Shown piece after piece: positions 13,964-22,973 of a stretch of 23,696 nt of DNA (positions within the stretch are counted from its first letter, which is position 1; each line of letters starts with the position of its first letter). The stretch is from Anaerolineaceae bacterium. Lineage in GTDB: Bacteria > Chloroflexota > Anaerolineae > Anaerolineales > Anaerolineaceae. The stretch is from assembly GCA_003448875.1 (NCBI GenBank), contig DLXG01000157.1:993-24688 (forward strand), in the 5' to 3' direction. The translations under genes and the position numbers were made by a program. The notes beneath the pieces were generated by a model, which saw only the letters and a list, made by a program, of their open reading frames with translations, had not been told where the DNA came from and searched no databases.

Positions 13964-14989
13964 TCAGGGAAGCACTCCTGTATCCCTCAGCAAAGTCAAA
14001 GTACCCTCCAAATCTGCCAGTTGATCCACTGTAATATTGGCCGCGTTCATATTCTCCAGAGGGGTCAACCCGGCCTGCATCTGAACGCCCGCCACCAGCG
14101 GATATTCGAAGGTCTGCCCGGCAAAATACTGCTGGGCAACCGGTGAAAGCAAAAAATTGATGAATTTCAGAGCATTTTCCTCATTTTTACCGGATGCCAG
14201 CCGGCCAATTCCAGAAACCAACACCAGCGAGTCCGGCCCGCCGTTATTCAAGAAGTGATTGCGCGCCGGAAATGACTCGCCTTGTTCTTTCAGAAAACGA
14301 TAAAGGTAATAATGGTTGACAAAGCCAACCTCAATTTCACCGCTGCCAACCGCCGCTACAATGGCCGTATTTCCATCATACACAACCGGCTGGTTGGCCA
14401 GAATACCTGTCAGCCATGCTCGGGTTTTTTCTTCGCCCCACATCTGACGCATGGCCGTCACCATCGCCTGAAAAGAAGCATTGGTCGGGGCCCAGCCAAT
14501 TTTCCCTTTCCAACGTGGATCGGTAAACCCGAACAGGTCGGGAGGTAAATCTTGCGGCTGGAGGCGTTGAGTATTGTAGACAACCACCCGCACCCTGCCG
14601 GAAATGCCAACCCATAAACCATCCTCAGAGCGGAAACGATTGTCTACCTTGTTCAACAATTCTTCGGGTAATTCGGCCAGCAGCCCAGCCATGGCAACTG
14701 CGCCCAATCCACCCGGATCTTGGGCATAGAAAATATCTGCCGGTGAATTTTTACCCTCTTCCAGAAGGGTGGCAGCCAGTTCGGCGGTATTTCCGTACCG
14801 AACATCAACCTTGACACCACTGGCCTGAGAAAATTGCTCGATCACCGGCGCTACCAGACTCTCGCTGCGTCCGGAATAAATCACCAGCCTGCCGGCATCT
14901 TCGGCCTGAGAAGAAGCCGTAAAAGAAGCGCAGCCAGCCAGCAAAGCCACCATGAGCGGCACAAATAGAAAGTATCGGTTTTTATTCAT
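13964..14989 (-). CDS. fbpA: Iron(III)-type ABC importer, substrate-binding lipoprotein
   Basis: A 341-residue extracytoplasmic binding protein anchored by lipid. The signal peptide ends in LLAGC with Cys20 as the lipid site. Residues 34-40 (RLVIYSG) begin the periplasmic-binding fold. The tyrosine pair Tyr227-Tyr228 in FVNHYYLYR matches the iron-coordinating tyrosines of FbpA proteins, and a third tyrosine is plausible at Tyr204 or Tyr88. AGGAG lies seven bases before the ATG. First gene of the importer operon. A related oxyanion or phosphonate ligand is less likely given the tyrosines. Confidence 0.91.
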   Translation of the reverse strand: MNKNRYFLFVPLMVALLAGCASFTASSQAEDAGRLVIYSGRSESLVAPVIEQFSQASGVKVDVRYGNTAELAATLLEEGKNSPADIFYAQDPGGLGAVAMAGLLAELPEELLNKVDNRFRSEDGLWVGISGRVRVVVYNTQRLQPQDLPPDLFGFTDPRWKGKIGWAPTNASFQAMVTAMRQMWGEEKTRAWLTGILANQPVVYDGNTAIVAAVGSGEIEVGFVNHYYLYRFLKEQGESFPARNHFLNNGGPDSLVLVSGIGRLASGKNEENALKFINFLLSPVAQQYFAGQTFEYPLVAGVQMQAGLTPLENMNAANITVDQLADLEGTLTLLRDTGVLP

Positions 14990-15031
14990 TCAATAACTCC
15001 TGAATGGGTAAGGTCAGGTTGGGACGGGCTA

Positions 15032-15060
15032 TATATACCTAATAAGGTAATTTTTGTCAA
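15032..15060 (-). promoter_or_regulatory. fbpA promoter with internal palindrome
   Basis: On the minus strand TTGACA (15055-15060) and TATATA (15032-15037) are 17 bases apart. A palindrome, TACCT (15036-15040) and AGGTA (15045-15049) around AATA, fills the spacer and touches the -10 box. An iron-dependent repressor is the natural candidate, but the motif does not match the classic Fur or IdeR sites I know well enough to name one. Confidence 0.65.
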
Positions 15061-15084
15061 TATATTAGAAAAAATTCATATAAA
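15054..15084 (+). promoter_or_regulatory. Possible divergent promoter for the yedF-like gene
   Basis: TTGTCA (15054-15059) and TATAAA (15079-15084) with a 19-base spacer precede the plus-strand gene at 15134. The spacing is long, so support is weak. It overlaps the -35 box of the fbpA promoter on the other strand. Confidence 0.3.
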
Positions 15085-15133
15085 TTATGGGTTTCTCCGG
15101 TAAAATCAACTAAAAGACGCGGAGGATAAATTC

Positions 15134-15475
15134 ATGGGAAACACCACTGTCCTATTGTTCACTCGCGATGGTTTGGGCAGCGCACCGTCCGAGTTACAGC
15201 AAACGCTGGCAGTCAAGTACCTCAGTTTGACTCTTCAATCCGCTGAATTGCCTGCAAAAATCCTTTTTTACACCGAAGGCGTCAAACTGGCCTGTAAGGA
15301 TTCACCGGTTATGGATTTACTCAAAGAGTTGGAAAACAGAGGGGTCGAACTGATCTTATGCAGCACCTGCCTTGATTACTTCGGATTGAAAGATCAGGTG
15401 GAGGTGGGCATTGTGGGCAGCATGGCTGATATTCTGGAAACCTTCCAAAAGGCTGAAAAGGTAATCTCACTATAA
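15134..15475 (+). CDS. yedF: YedF-like DsrE-family protein
   Basis: A 113-residue DsrE-fold protein resembling the C-terminal domain of YedF, a sulfurtransferase-like protein linked by comparative genomics to selenium metabolism. Key parts are the segment FYTEGVKLACKDSPVMDLL and Cys76-x2-Cys79 in LILCSTCLDYFGL, followed by VEVGIVGSMADILE. The N-terminal TusA-like domain of full-length YedF is absent. GGAGGA lies eight bases before the ATG. It is divergent from the iron importer operon and precedes a lipoprotein gene. Biochemical function is unproven for the family. Confidence 0.82.
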   Translation: MGNTTVLLFTRDGLGSAPSELQQTLAVKYLSLTLQSAELPAKILFYTEGVKLACKDSPVMDLLKELENRGVELILCSTCLDYFGLKDQVEVGIVGSMADILETFQKAEKVISL

Positions 15476-15573
15476 TTCATCGGGAACCCCTGTCATCCCA
15501 AATGCGTCTTGATTGTGTACTTCTATTTCGAATGAGATAAGCCCGAAAATTGAGCTTGATGGAGGATTCCCCC

Positions 15574-16524
15574 ATGATTAAGCGATGGTTTATCAGTGTA
15601 GTGGTTGGTTGCCTGTTGTTGATTTCAGCCTGTGCCCCTTCAGAAATTCTCCCAGAACAGGGTGCAGCCACACAAGAAGCCAGACAAACCCCGATCATTG
15701 ATCATACTCTCTCACCCGTACCTGAGCAAACCACTCCCCTGCCAACCATTGGGATCATTATCCCGCAGGAAGAGGCTGAAATGATCTTCGAAAAAGTACG
15801 TACAATGATTGCCGAGCAAATCCGGGTTTCAGAGAAAGAGGTTAAGTTAATTGAGATTTCACCGGTGGAATGGCCGGATGGTTGTTTGGGTCTGGCATCG
15901 CCCGATGAGATGTGCCTTCAGGTCATCACGCCCGGTTACCGCTTATTGATTGAGGTCAACGGCAACATTCTGGAAGTGCGCACCGACCAGAACGGAAATC
16001 AGGTGCGGGTCAATCGGGGTACGATGCTGCCCGATGTCCGTGAATCAGAAAAGAAAGTCCCCGCTCGCTGCCAGCAGGAGGGCATGAACAGTTATGTAGA
16101 TTTCACAGACGGCTTTTGCTTCGCCTACCCGTCCGATTTCATCCCCGATCCGGCTGGACTGGCAGCGGTGACTGCTCGCCCTAAAAATCCATCCAACCCC
16201 GAAGAAGTGCTTGCCCGTATGGATATTTTCAGCGGACCGGCCGTAAGCGATGCCACTCTGGAAAAACTGGTCAGTGAATTCAGGAAACAGTTTGAGGGGC
16301 CCAATTCGCCGGTTACCCTGCGCCAGACTCAAATCATGCTGGCTGGAGAACCGGCCGAGGTTTTGGAACCGGTGCCCGGACGGCTGAGTTCGCGGATTGT
16401 CTTTGCCCTGCACAATGGGTTCTTCTATCAATTGATTTTCTTCCCAATTGACGAACCCAGCGTCGAATCCGACCTTAATCGGCTATACGAAGCAGTTACT
16501 TCCACATTCACCTTTATCCCCTGA
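15574..16524 (+). CDS. Lipoprotein of unknown function
   Basis: A 316-residue secreted lipoprotein: signal peptide with lipobox ISAC and Cys20. A Pro/Thr-rich linker (to about residue 65) precedes a domain with VEWPDGCLGLASPDEMCLQVITPGYRLLIEVNG, a motif I associate with uncharacterised proteins of Chloroflexota and Cyanobacteria. Its two cysteines could form a disulfide. The C-terminal half (from about CQQEGMNSYVDF) resembles a PsbP-like or periplasmic alpha-beta domain and has two further cysteines. I chose the ATG at 15574, which follows GGAGGA by seven bases, over an in-frame start 24 bases upstream. No enzyme motif seen. Confidence 0.85.
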   Translation: MIKRWFISVVVGCLLLISACAPSEILPEQGAATQEARQTPIIDHTLSPVPEQTTPLPTIGIIIPQEEAEMIFEKVRTMIAEQIRVSEKEVKLIEISPVEWPDGCLGLASPDEMCLQVITPGYRLLIEVNGNILEVRTDQNGNQVRVNRGTMLPDVRESEKKVPARCQQEGMNSYVDFTDGFCFAYPSDFIPDPAGLAAVTARPKNPSNPEEVLARMDIFSGPAVSDATLEKLVSEFRKQFEGPNSPVTLRQTQIMLAGEPAEVLEPVPGRLSSRIVFALHNGFFYQLIFFPIDEPSVESDLNRLYEAVTSTFTFIP

Positions 16525-16535
16525 AAGGTGAAAAT

Positions 16536-16567
16536 AACCCTCCCGCCAGAATATCGGCGGGAGGGTT
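16536..16567. terminator. Strong hairpin between convergent genes
   Basis: Arms AACCCTCCCGCC (16536-16547) and GGCGGGAGGGTT (16556-16567) pair perfectly over 12 bp around an eight-base loop. On the plus strand TTT closes the stem; on the minus strand a short T-rich tail follows. It lies between the lipoprotein gene and the convergent phosphoglucomutase gene and can serve both. Confidence 0.8.
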
Positions 16568-16577
16568 TAGGATCTTC

Positions 16578-17228
16578 TTAAAGATCAGGAATCAATTCCC
16601 GCAAGCGGGCAAGCGTAACCCCTTGCAAATCCGGCAGTTGAACATCGGCCATGCCGACCCGCTCAGGCGGACCCAAGCCCAGCGTTCGCATTCCCGCGGC
16701 TTTGCCGGCTGCAATACCCGCTTCGGCGTCCTCAACCACCAGACATTCCGCCGGTTCAACCCCCAAACGTTCGGCAGCCAGCAGAAACAAATCCGGTGCC
16801 GGTTTACTACGCCCCGGAGCGTTTCCGTCCACTACCGCGTCCAGCCATTGGTCTATTTGTAAGCGTTCCAATACCAGCGGAGTATTTTTGCTGGAAGACA
16901 CAATCGCTACTTTGTAGCCGGCCTGACGCAGTTCTTTGAGCAGTTCTAATGCTCCCGGCAACAAGTTTTCCGGACTCATGTTGGATACATATTCGATGTA
17001 GTAACGGTTTTTACGTTCCATCCACTCGCTCATTTCTTCTTCAGTGGCCGGGCGTCCATCCAGCAGCAACAACAGCGATTCGCGGCGCGAGACACCTCGC
17101 AAAGCTTCATTTTTTTGACGGTCGAACGGCAGCCCCAATTCATCTGCCAGCCGCTTCCAGCCCAAATAATGAAATTCGGAGGTGTCGGTCAGCACCCCAT
17201 CCAGATCGAACAGAAATGCACGGATCAT
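16578..17228 (-). CDS. pgmB: Beta-phosphoglucomutase
   Basis: Converts beta-glucose 1-phosphate to glucose 6-phosphate in the cytoplasm. The 216-residue HAD-superfamily protein has the nucleophile Asp8 and acid/base Asp10 in [11 protein letters not shown], the cap domain with [10 protein letters not shown], the IVSSSKNT motif and the [17 protein letters not shown] motif with its metal-binding Asp. Length is standard. The ATG overlaps the stop of the GH65 gene as ATGA, which matches the metabolic order: the phosphorylase releases the beta-anomer that this enzyme uses. Confidence 0.93.
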   Translation of the reverse strand: MIRAFLFDLDGVLTDTSEFHYLGWKRLADELGLPFDRQKNEALRGVSRRESLLLLLDGRPATEEEMSEWMERKNRYYIEYVSNMSPENLLPGALELLKELRQAGYKVAIVSSSKNTPLVLERLQIDQWLDAVVDGNAPGRSKPAPDLFLLAAERLGVEPAECLVVEDAEAGIAAGKAAGMRTLGLGPPERVGMADVQLPDLQGVTLARLRELIPDL

Positions 17229-19417
17229 CCCTCACCTGCCGTTGCTTGCGGGTTAGTCAAATCAATCTCAAACCGCCGACCGCGGTACATCAGCCGGAAT
17301 GCCAGCCGCTTCCAGTGGCGGGGTAAACAGGGCGAGGTTGTCGGTCCTTGCGGATCAAATCTCAATCCGCCAAAACCAAACACAACCGCCTGCCAGATGC
17401 CGCCGGCCGAGGCAGCATGAATGCCGTCATGGGCGTTGCCGCGGACGTCTTCTAAATCGGCCAATGCTGCCCGCATGAAGTGTTCATACGCCTCATCCGC
17501 TTTTCCCACCCGGCAGGCGATAATCGCGTGAATCGCCGGCCCGAGCGACGAACCAAAGGTATGATCCGTTCTGGCCGAGTAATACTCATAATTAGCCTGT
17601 AATGTTTTCTCATCGAAAAGATCCGGCAGCAAATAAGCCAGCATGACCACATCCGGCTGTTTGAGGATATTGGCTTCACTGGCCCCTTCAATGCCCAGCA
17701 AGGATTGAATGGATTGAGTGCGCGGTTCAAGTGCTTGCAGGTCAATCTGCCGGCGTTGGAAATAGCCCTCAAATTGCTCAATTAAACCGGTCTGTGAATC
17801 CTGCTTCCAGTAGATTTTTTCCGCTACTTCCCGCCAGTGAGCCAGTTCGGGTTCGCTCAATTCAAGTTGCTGTTTCAGTTGGGCGGCTTTATGCGGACGA
17901 TAACCCTCCAGCCATGTCAGTATTTCCAGCGCGGTGATAAGATTCCAGCGTGCCAGCGCATTGGTATAGGCATTATTGTCCACATGGTCATGGTATTCAT
18001 CGGGCCCGATTACATCCGTAAATTCGTAGCATCCACGCTCAGCGTTCCACTCAGCGCGGCTGGCCCAAAAACGAGCCACATCCAGAAAGATCTCTGCTCC
18101 CCGTTCTGCCATAAATTCATCATCAGCGGTTGCCTGCCAGTATTGCCAGATGGCGTAACACACATCCGCTGAAATATGAATTTGTATGTCCCCTGTCCAG
18201 ATGCGAATCAATTTCGTCCGGTCAGTAGGATGCGGCACCCACGTGGGAGTGACCTCCTCGCCAGTAGCAGCGCTTTCCCACGCAAATTGAGCACCTTTAA
18301 AGCCATTTTCACGAGCCTTCTGGCGTGCTCCGGCAAGGGTGTGATAACGGTAGGAAAGCAGATTACGCGCGATTTCCGGGCGGGTGTAGGTAAAGAAAGG
18401 CAGCATGAAGATTTCCGTGTCCCAGAATACATGACCGCGATAACCGTAACCGGAGAGTGCCTTCGCGCCAATGCTGACCCGCTCATCCTGACGGGAAGCT
18501 GCCGCCAGTAACTGAAACAGGCTGAAACGCACCGCAAGATGGGCGCGGTCATCACCCTCGATTAACACATCGCAGGCGTCCCACTCGCGCTCCCAGGCAC
18601 GGGCATGACTCTGCCACAAATCATTCCATGCCCGCTCGGGGAGGGTTTCCAGCACCTGACGGGCAGCCTTTTGCGGCTCGGCAGTATCCCGCGAAGTGTA
18701 AAAAGCAGTGATCTTTTCGATTTCAACCGTCTGTCCACCCTTTACCTCCAATCGGTTGACCAGGGTGGGTGCGTTACGGGTATCCCACCCTATCTGCTCA
18801 TAACCGCTGCCGCCGCAAATTATCAAACGCGTGGCTGTACCCAATTCAATGCCGGTTGCACGGGTGCGTAAATGCAGCCAGGCCCGGTTTCCTTCAATTC
18901 CCTGCCCAATCCAATCCCAGTGCTTGTAATTCAGGTTATCCGCTTCACCGCTCAAGGTGGAACGAACTTCAAGCGAACTATCCGCAAGGGCTTTTATGAT
19001 GACCCGCTGACATACCAGATGGGGGTTATCCAGACTGGCAAAACGCTCAAAGGTCAACTGCCAGCGCATCCCGGCCGGGCTGCGCCAGTCAACCCGGCGG
19101 GTCAATAAACCATTCCGTAAGTCCAATTGACGCTGATAGGCCAGAATTTCACCCTCCGTCAGGCAAAACCGCTCTCCGCCCAGCCAGAGGCTTAAGTCCA
19201 GCCAGTCCGGGGCATTGACCAGTTCAGTAAACACAATGGGCACATCATCGAAAACCCCATGTATGAAAGTTGTCCGCTCTTCACCGCGGTAGCGCTCTTC
19301 ATGGGCACCGCGTGTACCAAGGTAACCATTGCCAATCGTAAAAATCGTTTCGGCATGATTCTGACGGTTTAGATCAAAACAATCTTCGGTGACGAACCAG
19401 TTGCGATCATTCAGCAT
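17225..19417 (-). CDS. GH65 inverting alpha-glucosyl disaccharide phosphorylase
   Basis: A 730-residue family 65 phosphorylase that attacks an alpha-glucosyl disaccharide with phosphate to give beta-glucose 1-phosphate. The N-terminal beta-sandwich carries [13 protein letters not shown]; the (alpha/alpha)6 barrel has [14 protein letters not shown], and the general acid is Glu474 in [17 protein letters not shown]. The specificity loop reads [14 protein letters not shown], unlike the HNEWE loop I recall for lactobacillar maltose phosphorylases, so kojibiose, nigerose or trehalose are possible substrates; this cannot be settled here. I chose the ATG at 19417 (after GAGGG) over an in-frame TTG five codons earlier. 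It follows the sugar permease gene by 34 bases and is coupled to pgmB. Confidence 0.94.
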   Translation of the reverse strand: MLNDRNWFVTEDCFDLNRQNHAETIFTIGNGYLGTRGAHEERYRGEERTTFIHGVFDDVPIVFTELVNAPDWLDLSLWLGGERFCLTEGEILAYQRQLDLRNGLLTRRVDWRSPAGMRWQLTFERFASLDNPHLVCQRVIIKALADSSLEVRSTLSGEADNLNYKHWDWIGQGIEGNRAWLHLRTRATGIELGTATRLIICGGSGYEQIGWDTRNAPTLVNRLEVKGGQTVEIEKITAFYTSRDTAEPQKAARQVLETLPERAWNDLWQSHARAWEREWDACDVLIEGDDRAHLAVRFSLFQLLAAASRQDERVSIGAKALSGYGYRGHVFWDTEIFMLPFFTYTRPEIARNLLSYRYHTLAGARQKARENGFKGAQFAWESAATGEEVTPTWVPHPTDRTKLIRIWTGDIQIHISADVCYAIWQYWQATADDEFMAERGAEIFLDVARFWASRAEWNAERGCYEFTDVIGPDEYHDHVDNNAYTNALARWNLITALEILTWLEGYRPHKAAQLKQQLELSEPELAHWREVAEKIYWKQDSQTGLIEQFEGYFQRRQIDLQALEPRTQSIQSLLGIEGASEANILKQPDVVMLAYLLPDLFDEKTLQANYEYYSARTDHTFGSSLGPAIHAIIACRVGKADEAYEHFMRAALADLEDVRGNAHDGIHAASAGGIWQAVVFGFGGLRFDPQGPTTSPCLPRHWKRLAFRLMYRGRRFEIDLTNPQATAGEG

Positions 19418-19451
19418 AAAGTTAACCCTCAATGTACAGTAATATAGGATC

Positions 19452-20387
19452 TCAGCCTTCCTTCAACCCCGTACCGGCAATACTCTGGGTGAAGTAGCGT
19501 TGGAAGATGAAGAAGATGATCAATATCGGCAGGGTGTTGAACAGAGAACCTGCCAGTACCTTCGAGATCAACGTATAGTACTCGCCGCGGAACCAGTTCA
19601 ATCCAATGGGCAAGGTAAAGTTTTCCGGCGTGCGCAGGATCGTCAGCGGCCACATAAAACTGTTCCATTCACCCTGAAAAGTCAGCAGGGCCAGTGTCAG
19701 CAATTGGGTGGTGCTGATCGGCAAAACGATCCGAAAGAAAATTCCAAAGCGCCCCAATCCGTCAATCATGGCCGCTTCTTCCAGTTCTTTGGGGATGCTC
19801 TTGTAGAACTGGGTCATCATAAAGATGCCAAAGGCAGCCACAATTCCCGGCAAAATCACACCGCCCAGATTATCCATCAAACCGAAGCCGGTTGGGATGG
19901 TTACATCGCCAATTTTTAAGCCACCGCGGATAATGCCCGGGCCAACTACCAGAAAGTTTGGAATCAGGGTTACCTGCCCGGGAATCATCATCGAAATCAA
20001 CAAAGCAGTGAACAAAAACTTTTTCAGCGGAAATTCCATGCGGGCAAATGCATAACCCGCCATGGCACAGAATAACACCCGTGCCACGGTAACCACTATC
20101 GAAATGATGGTGCTGTTTAACAACCAGCGCGGAAAGAGCGGCAATGCGCCGATCACATCCCGAAAGTTTTCCAGACTGAATGGAACAGGCCAGAACAGCG
20201 GCGGGTCATACACATTGGCAACCGGTTTGAGGCTGAACACGAGCGTGAAATACAGCGGCGCAATACAAAGAATTGCCCAACCAATCAAAATTGCATAAAA
20301 CACGGGGGTCTTAATGCGGTCTAAAAACGCAATCAGCATATCCGAAAATGACGCTTTTTTAGAAACGGTTTGAGTAATGGTTGCCAT
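19452..20387 (-). CDS. Sugar ABC importer permease (MalG type)
   Basis: A 311-residue inner-membrane permease with about six helices and the EAA coupling loop EEAAMIDGLGRFGIFFRIVLP. Pairs with the MalF-type permease encoded upstream. Start at 20387 is set by GAGAGGTGG five bases before the ATG; this leaves a 13-base gap after the preceding gene. An earlier in-frame start would overlap that gene. The ATPase subunit is not in the window, so a shared MsmK-like ATPase elsewhere is likely. Confidence 0.93.
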   Translation of the reverse strand: MATITQTVSKKASFSDMLIAFLDRIKTPVFYAILIGWAILCIAPLYFTLVFSLKPVANVYDPPLFWPVPFSLENFRDVIGALPLFPRWLLNSTIISIVVTVARVLFCAMAGYAFARMEFPLKKFLFTALLISMMIPGQVTLIPNFLVVGPGIIRGGLKIGDVTIPTGFGLMDNLGGVILPGIVAAFGIFMMTQFYKSIPKELEEAAMIDGLGRFGIFFRIVLPISTTQLLTLALLTFQGEWNSFMWPLTILRTPENFTLPIGLNWFRGEYYTLISKVLAGSLFNTLPILIIFFIFQRYFTQSIAGTGLKEG

Positions 20388-20400
20388 GATTCCACCTCTC

Positions 20401-21384
20401 TTATGCCGAGCCAACGCTGCCGCTGCCTTCAATAATCCGCCGCTGGATGAGTGTGAATACCAGAATGATCAGCGCTAGAATAAAGGATAAGGCGGCTGCC
20501 TGACCCATCTTGACGGTGGTATCGCGGAAAGCCCACTTGTAAATCAAATAAGCCACAGTAGTGGTCGAATCCAGCGGCCCACCGGAGGTCATTACATAAA
20601 TTTGATCGAACACTTGAAAACAACCGATTAACCCCACCGTGACCACAAAAAACACCACCGGCCGTAACATTGGAATGGTGATATACCGCAAGGTCTGAAA
20701 CTTGTTGGCGCCGTCAATCGAGGCGGCCTCGTAGATGGCAGTTGGAATATCCTGCAAACCGGCTAAAAAGATCAACATCAACGTGCCGCTGGTGGTGAAT
20801 ACATTCAAAATCATAATGGTGTAAAACGCGTAACGCGGGTCATTCAGCCAGTTGATATTGAGGTGAAAGATCTGATTGACAATTCCTAACGGGCTGAACA
20901 ACCACACAAAGATCAATGAGATCACCACGGAAGAAGTAACTGACGGCAGATAGTAAATGGTGCGGAACAAACGCCGGAAACGCAATTTCTGATCCATGGC
21001 GAACGCCAGAATCAGGCTCAAGACCGTTTGAGTCGGCACTACGATCAAGGTGTATTTGACGGTATTGGGAAGGGCTTTCTTGATGAAAAGATCATCACAG
21101 ACTAGCGGCGGCGCATCCTCACCGCGCGGCAGCAAGGATTCGAGGCACAAAACCCGGCGGTAGCCTTCCAATCCCCACCATTCCGGGGGACGCAGCAGGT
21201 TGTAACGAGTAAATGATAGATAAAAAGCATAGCCGATCGAGAAAACGGTAAAAGTCAAAAAGATGAACAAATACGGCAGTAAGAAAACGTAGGCAGTGAG
21301 GGCTTCGCTTCTTTTTTTACGTTTTTCCGGGTTATTCCCGCGCCGGAACAATCCTGCTGGACGAGTGGATACCGTTTGTGCCAT
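20401..21384 (-). CDS. Sugar ABC importer permease (MalF type)
   Basis: A 327-residue inner-membrane permease. A basic cytoplasmic N-terminus (RRGNNPEKRKKRSE) precedes the first helix, and the EAA loop is YEAASIDGANKFQTLRYITIP. An extracytoplasmic loop after TM1 contains a cysteine pair (ESLLPRGEDAPPLVCDD region). The ATG at 21384 lies eight bases after GGAGG; an in-frame ATG five codons earlier overlaps that ribosome binding site. It follows the binding-protein gene across a strong hairpin. Confidence 0.93.
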   Translation of the reverse strand: MAQTVSTRPAGLFRRGNNPEKRKKRSEALTAYVFLLPYLFIFLTFTVFSIGYAFYLSFTRYNLLRPPEWWGLEGYRRVLCLESLLPRGEDAPPLVCDDLFIKKALPNTVKYTLIVVPTQTVLSLILAFAMDQKLRFRRLFRTIYYLPSVTSSVVISLIFVWLFSPLGIVNQIFHLNINWLNDPRYAFYTIMILNVFTTSGTLMLIFLAGLQDIPTAIYEAASIDGANKFQTLRYITIPMLRPVVFFVVTVGLIGCFQVFDQIYVMTSGGPLDSTTTVAYLIYKWAFRDTTVKMGQAAALSFILALIILVFTLIQRRIIEGSGSVGSA

Positions 21385-21403
21385 TCCTCCATCCTCCATT
21401 TAT

Positions 21404-21439
21404 GGAGAGGGTCAGCCTTGAACGCGGCTGACCCTCTCC
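21404..21439 (-). other. 14-bp perfect hairpin between binding protein and permease genes
   Basis: Arms GGAGAGGGTCAGCC (21404-21417) and GGCTGACCCTCTCC (21426-21439) pair without mismatch around an eight-base loop, 12 bases after the binding-protein stop. No T-run follows on the minus strand. Such intercistronic hairpins stabilise the upstream mRNA or block exonucleases, so that binding protein is made in excess of permease. Confidence 0.75.
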
Positions 21440-21451
21440 AGCACAACCGCA

Positions 21452-22783
21452 TTACTTGACTTCGGCAATCTTCTGGCGGATTACCTGCGCCGCCTGCTTG
21501 AGCGAGGCATCTACAGCCTGATTTTCCAGATAGATGCGCTCCAAGGCCTTACCCATCTGCTCGTTGACATCCGAGCCAACCAGCCCCCACACGAATGGAC
21601 GGGCTCCCTGCAACGCACCGCGGAAGATCGCATTGGATGCCGGATTGGTCTTGAGATATTCACTATTCTGCAACGAAAGGCGAGTGGGTAAAGCAAACCC
21701 GCTTTCCAAAACCTTGGTTTGAGCCTTCTCGCTGGTCAGGTAGTTGATCACCCGCATGGCGGCTTCGGGATTCTTGCTGTTGCGCGAAATGACGTAGGCA
21801 ACCGTGAAGATCAGGTTACCTTCACCTTTCGGCCCGGCCGGCGGGGTGACTACGCCGTAGTTGATATTGGGGAATTGCTGCTTGAGGTAAGGGATCAACC
21901 AGCCGCCTTCGTAAACCATGGCAAACTGGCCTTTGCCGAATACCGTCCCCTGCCAGCCTTCACCCACATCCGCCGGAATGGCACCGATCTGATTCTTGCG
22001 GAAGTCGGTGTAGAAAGTTGCGGCTTCAATGGCTGCCGGCGAATCGAGCAGGGTATCGCTGTAATCCTCGGTCATGATTGCGCCGCCGTTCTGGAAAACA
22101 AAGATGGGGAAGCGACCCGGATCGGCCGGCACACCCAAGCCGTAGATATTATTGGCGGGATTAGAAAGTGCCTCAGCAGCTGCTTTCAGATCATCCCAGG
22201 TCCAATCATCGGTGGGTTCGGCAATACCTGCCTGAGCGAACAGGTCTTTGTTGTAGAACAAACCCAGCGTGTTGAAGTCCTTGGGGATACCGTAGGTAAC
22301 ACCCCCCTCGGAGAAGGCATCAATCAAAGAGGGGATGAAATCTTCGCGCTTAACGCCTTCTTTTGCCATCAAATCGTCAATCGGCAGCAGGACTTCATCG
22401 CGCACGAAAGCCGGGAACTGGAAGATATCCATGTAGAAAACATCCGGTTCAACGCCCGAAGCGATTGAGGTTTTCAGTTGCTGCCAGTAGTCACCCGTGA
22501 TGGGCTCGTACTTGACAACGATATCGGGGTTTTCCACCGTGAAATCCAGCAGAATGGATTGCAGCAGCGCAGTTTCTTCCGGGCTGGCTGCCCAACCGGA
22601 AAGACGCACCACCGCGCGTTCGGCTGGCTTTTCAACCTCAACCGTCTTGACGACTTCCTTTTCTTTCTCCACCGTAACCGTCTCAATCACTTTTTCGGGG
22701 GTGGGGGTAGCCGCAGGCTGGCAGGCTGCCAGCAGCAGGCTGAGAACCATCAGGGGGACGAACCATTTCAACAGGGTTTTCAT
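21452..22783 (-). CDS. Sugar-binding lipoprotein of ABC importer
   Basis: A 443-residue extracytoplasmic solute-binding protein of the MalE type (family 1). The signal peptide MKTLLKWFVPLMVLSLLLAAC ends in a lipobox, followed by a Thr/Val/Glu/Lys-rich spacer with a repeated VEK/TVEVEK pattern, then the binding fold starting at VVRLSGWAA. Segments PKDFNTLGLFYNKDLF and GKGQFAMVYEGGW are typical. I chose the ATG at 22783; a longer in-frame start would put a charged stretch before the signal peptide. First structural gene of the sugar block, downstream of a LacI-type regulator. Ligand is probably an alpha-glucosyl disaccharide, inferred from the GH65 gene. Confidence 0.93.
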   Translation of the reverse strand: MKTLLKWFVPLMVLSLLLAACQPAATPTPEKVIETVTVEKEKEVVKTVEVEKPAERAVVRLSGWAASPEETALLQSILLDFTVENPDIVVKYEPITGDYWQQLKTSIASGVEPDVFYMDIFQFPAFVRDEVLLPIDDLMAKEGVKREDFIPSLIDAFSEGGVTYGIPKDFNTLGLFYNKDLFAQAGIAEPTDDWTWDDLKAAAEALSNPANNIYGLGVPADPGRFPIFVFQNGGAIMTEDYSDTLLDSPAAIEAATFYTDFRKNQIGAIPADVGEGWQGTVFGKGQFAMVYEGGWLIPYLKQQFPNINYGVVTPPAGPKGEGNLIFTVAYVISRNSKNPEAAMRVINYLTSEKAQTKVLESGFALPTRLSLQNSEYLKTNPASNAIFRGALQGARPFVWGLVGSDVNEQMGKALERIYLENQAVDASLKQAAQVIRQKIAEVK

Positions 22784-22882
22784 GACCTTTCTTCTCCTGA
22801 ACTGAGATTGGGAAAAACTCATTTCCCTCAAAAAGTGGTGATATACTCAAACACAGGTGGGCTGAACATCAGCCGCCCTGCC

Positions 22883-22930
22883 GAAGCCACCCCGACTCGA
22901 TCCCTGGCAGGAGCATGGAGGGGTGGCTTC
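22883..22930 (-). other. Long inverted repeat between regulator and binding protein genes
   Basis: Arms GAAGCCACCCC (22883-22893) and GGGGTGGCTTC (22920-22930) pair perfectly over 11 bp around a 26-base loop. No T-run follows on either strand. A smaller hairpin, GGCTGA/TCAGCC (22860-22874), lies next to it. Together they may limit read-through from the regulator gene or act as a leader structure. No clear LacI-type operator was seen. Confidence 0.5.
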
Positions 22931-22973
22931 ATTTGTCGCCAGCAAATTAAAAGCAGAAATGTTCGGGGGTCTT

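Noticed and set aside
21719..22468. Open frame of 249 codons on the plus strand
   Set aside because: Antisense to the sugar-binding lipoprotein gene, with no family motif or ribosome binding site.
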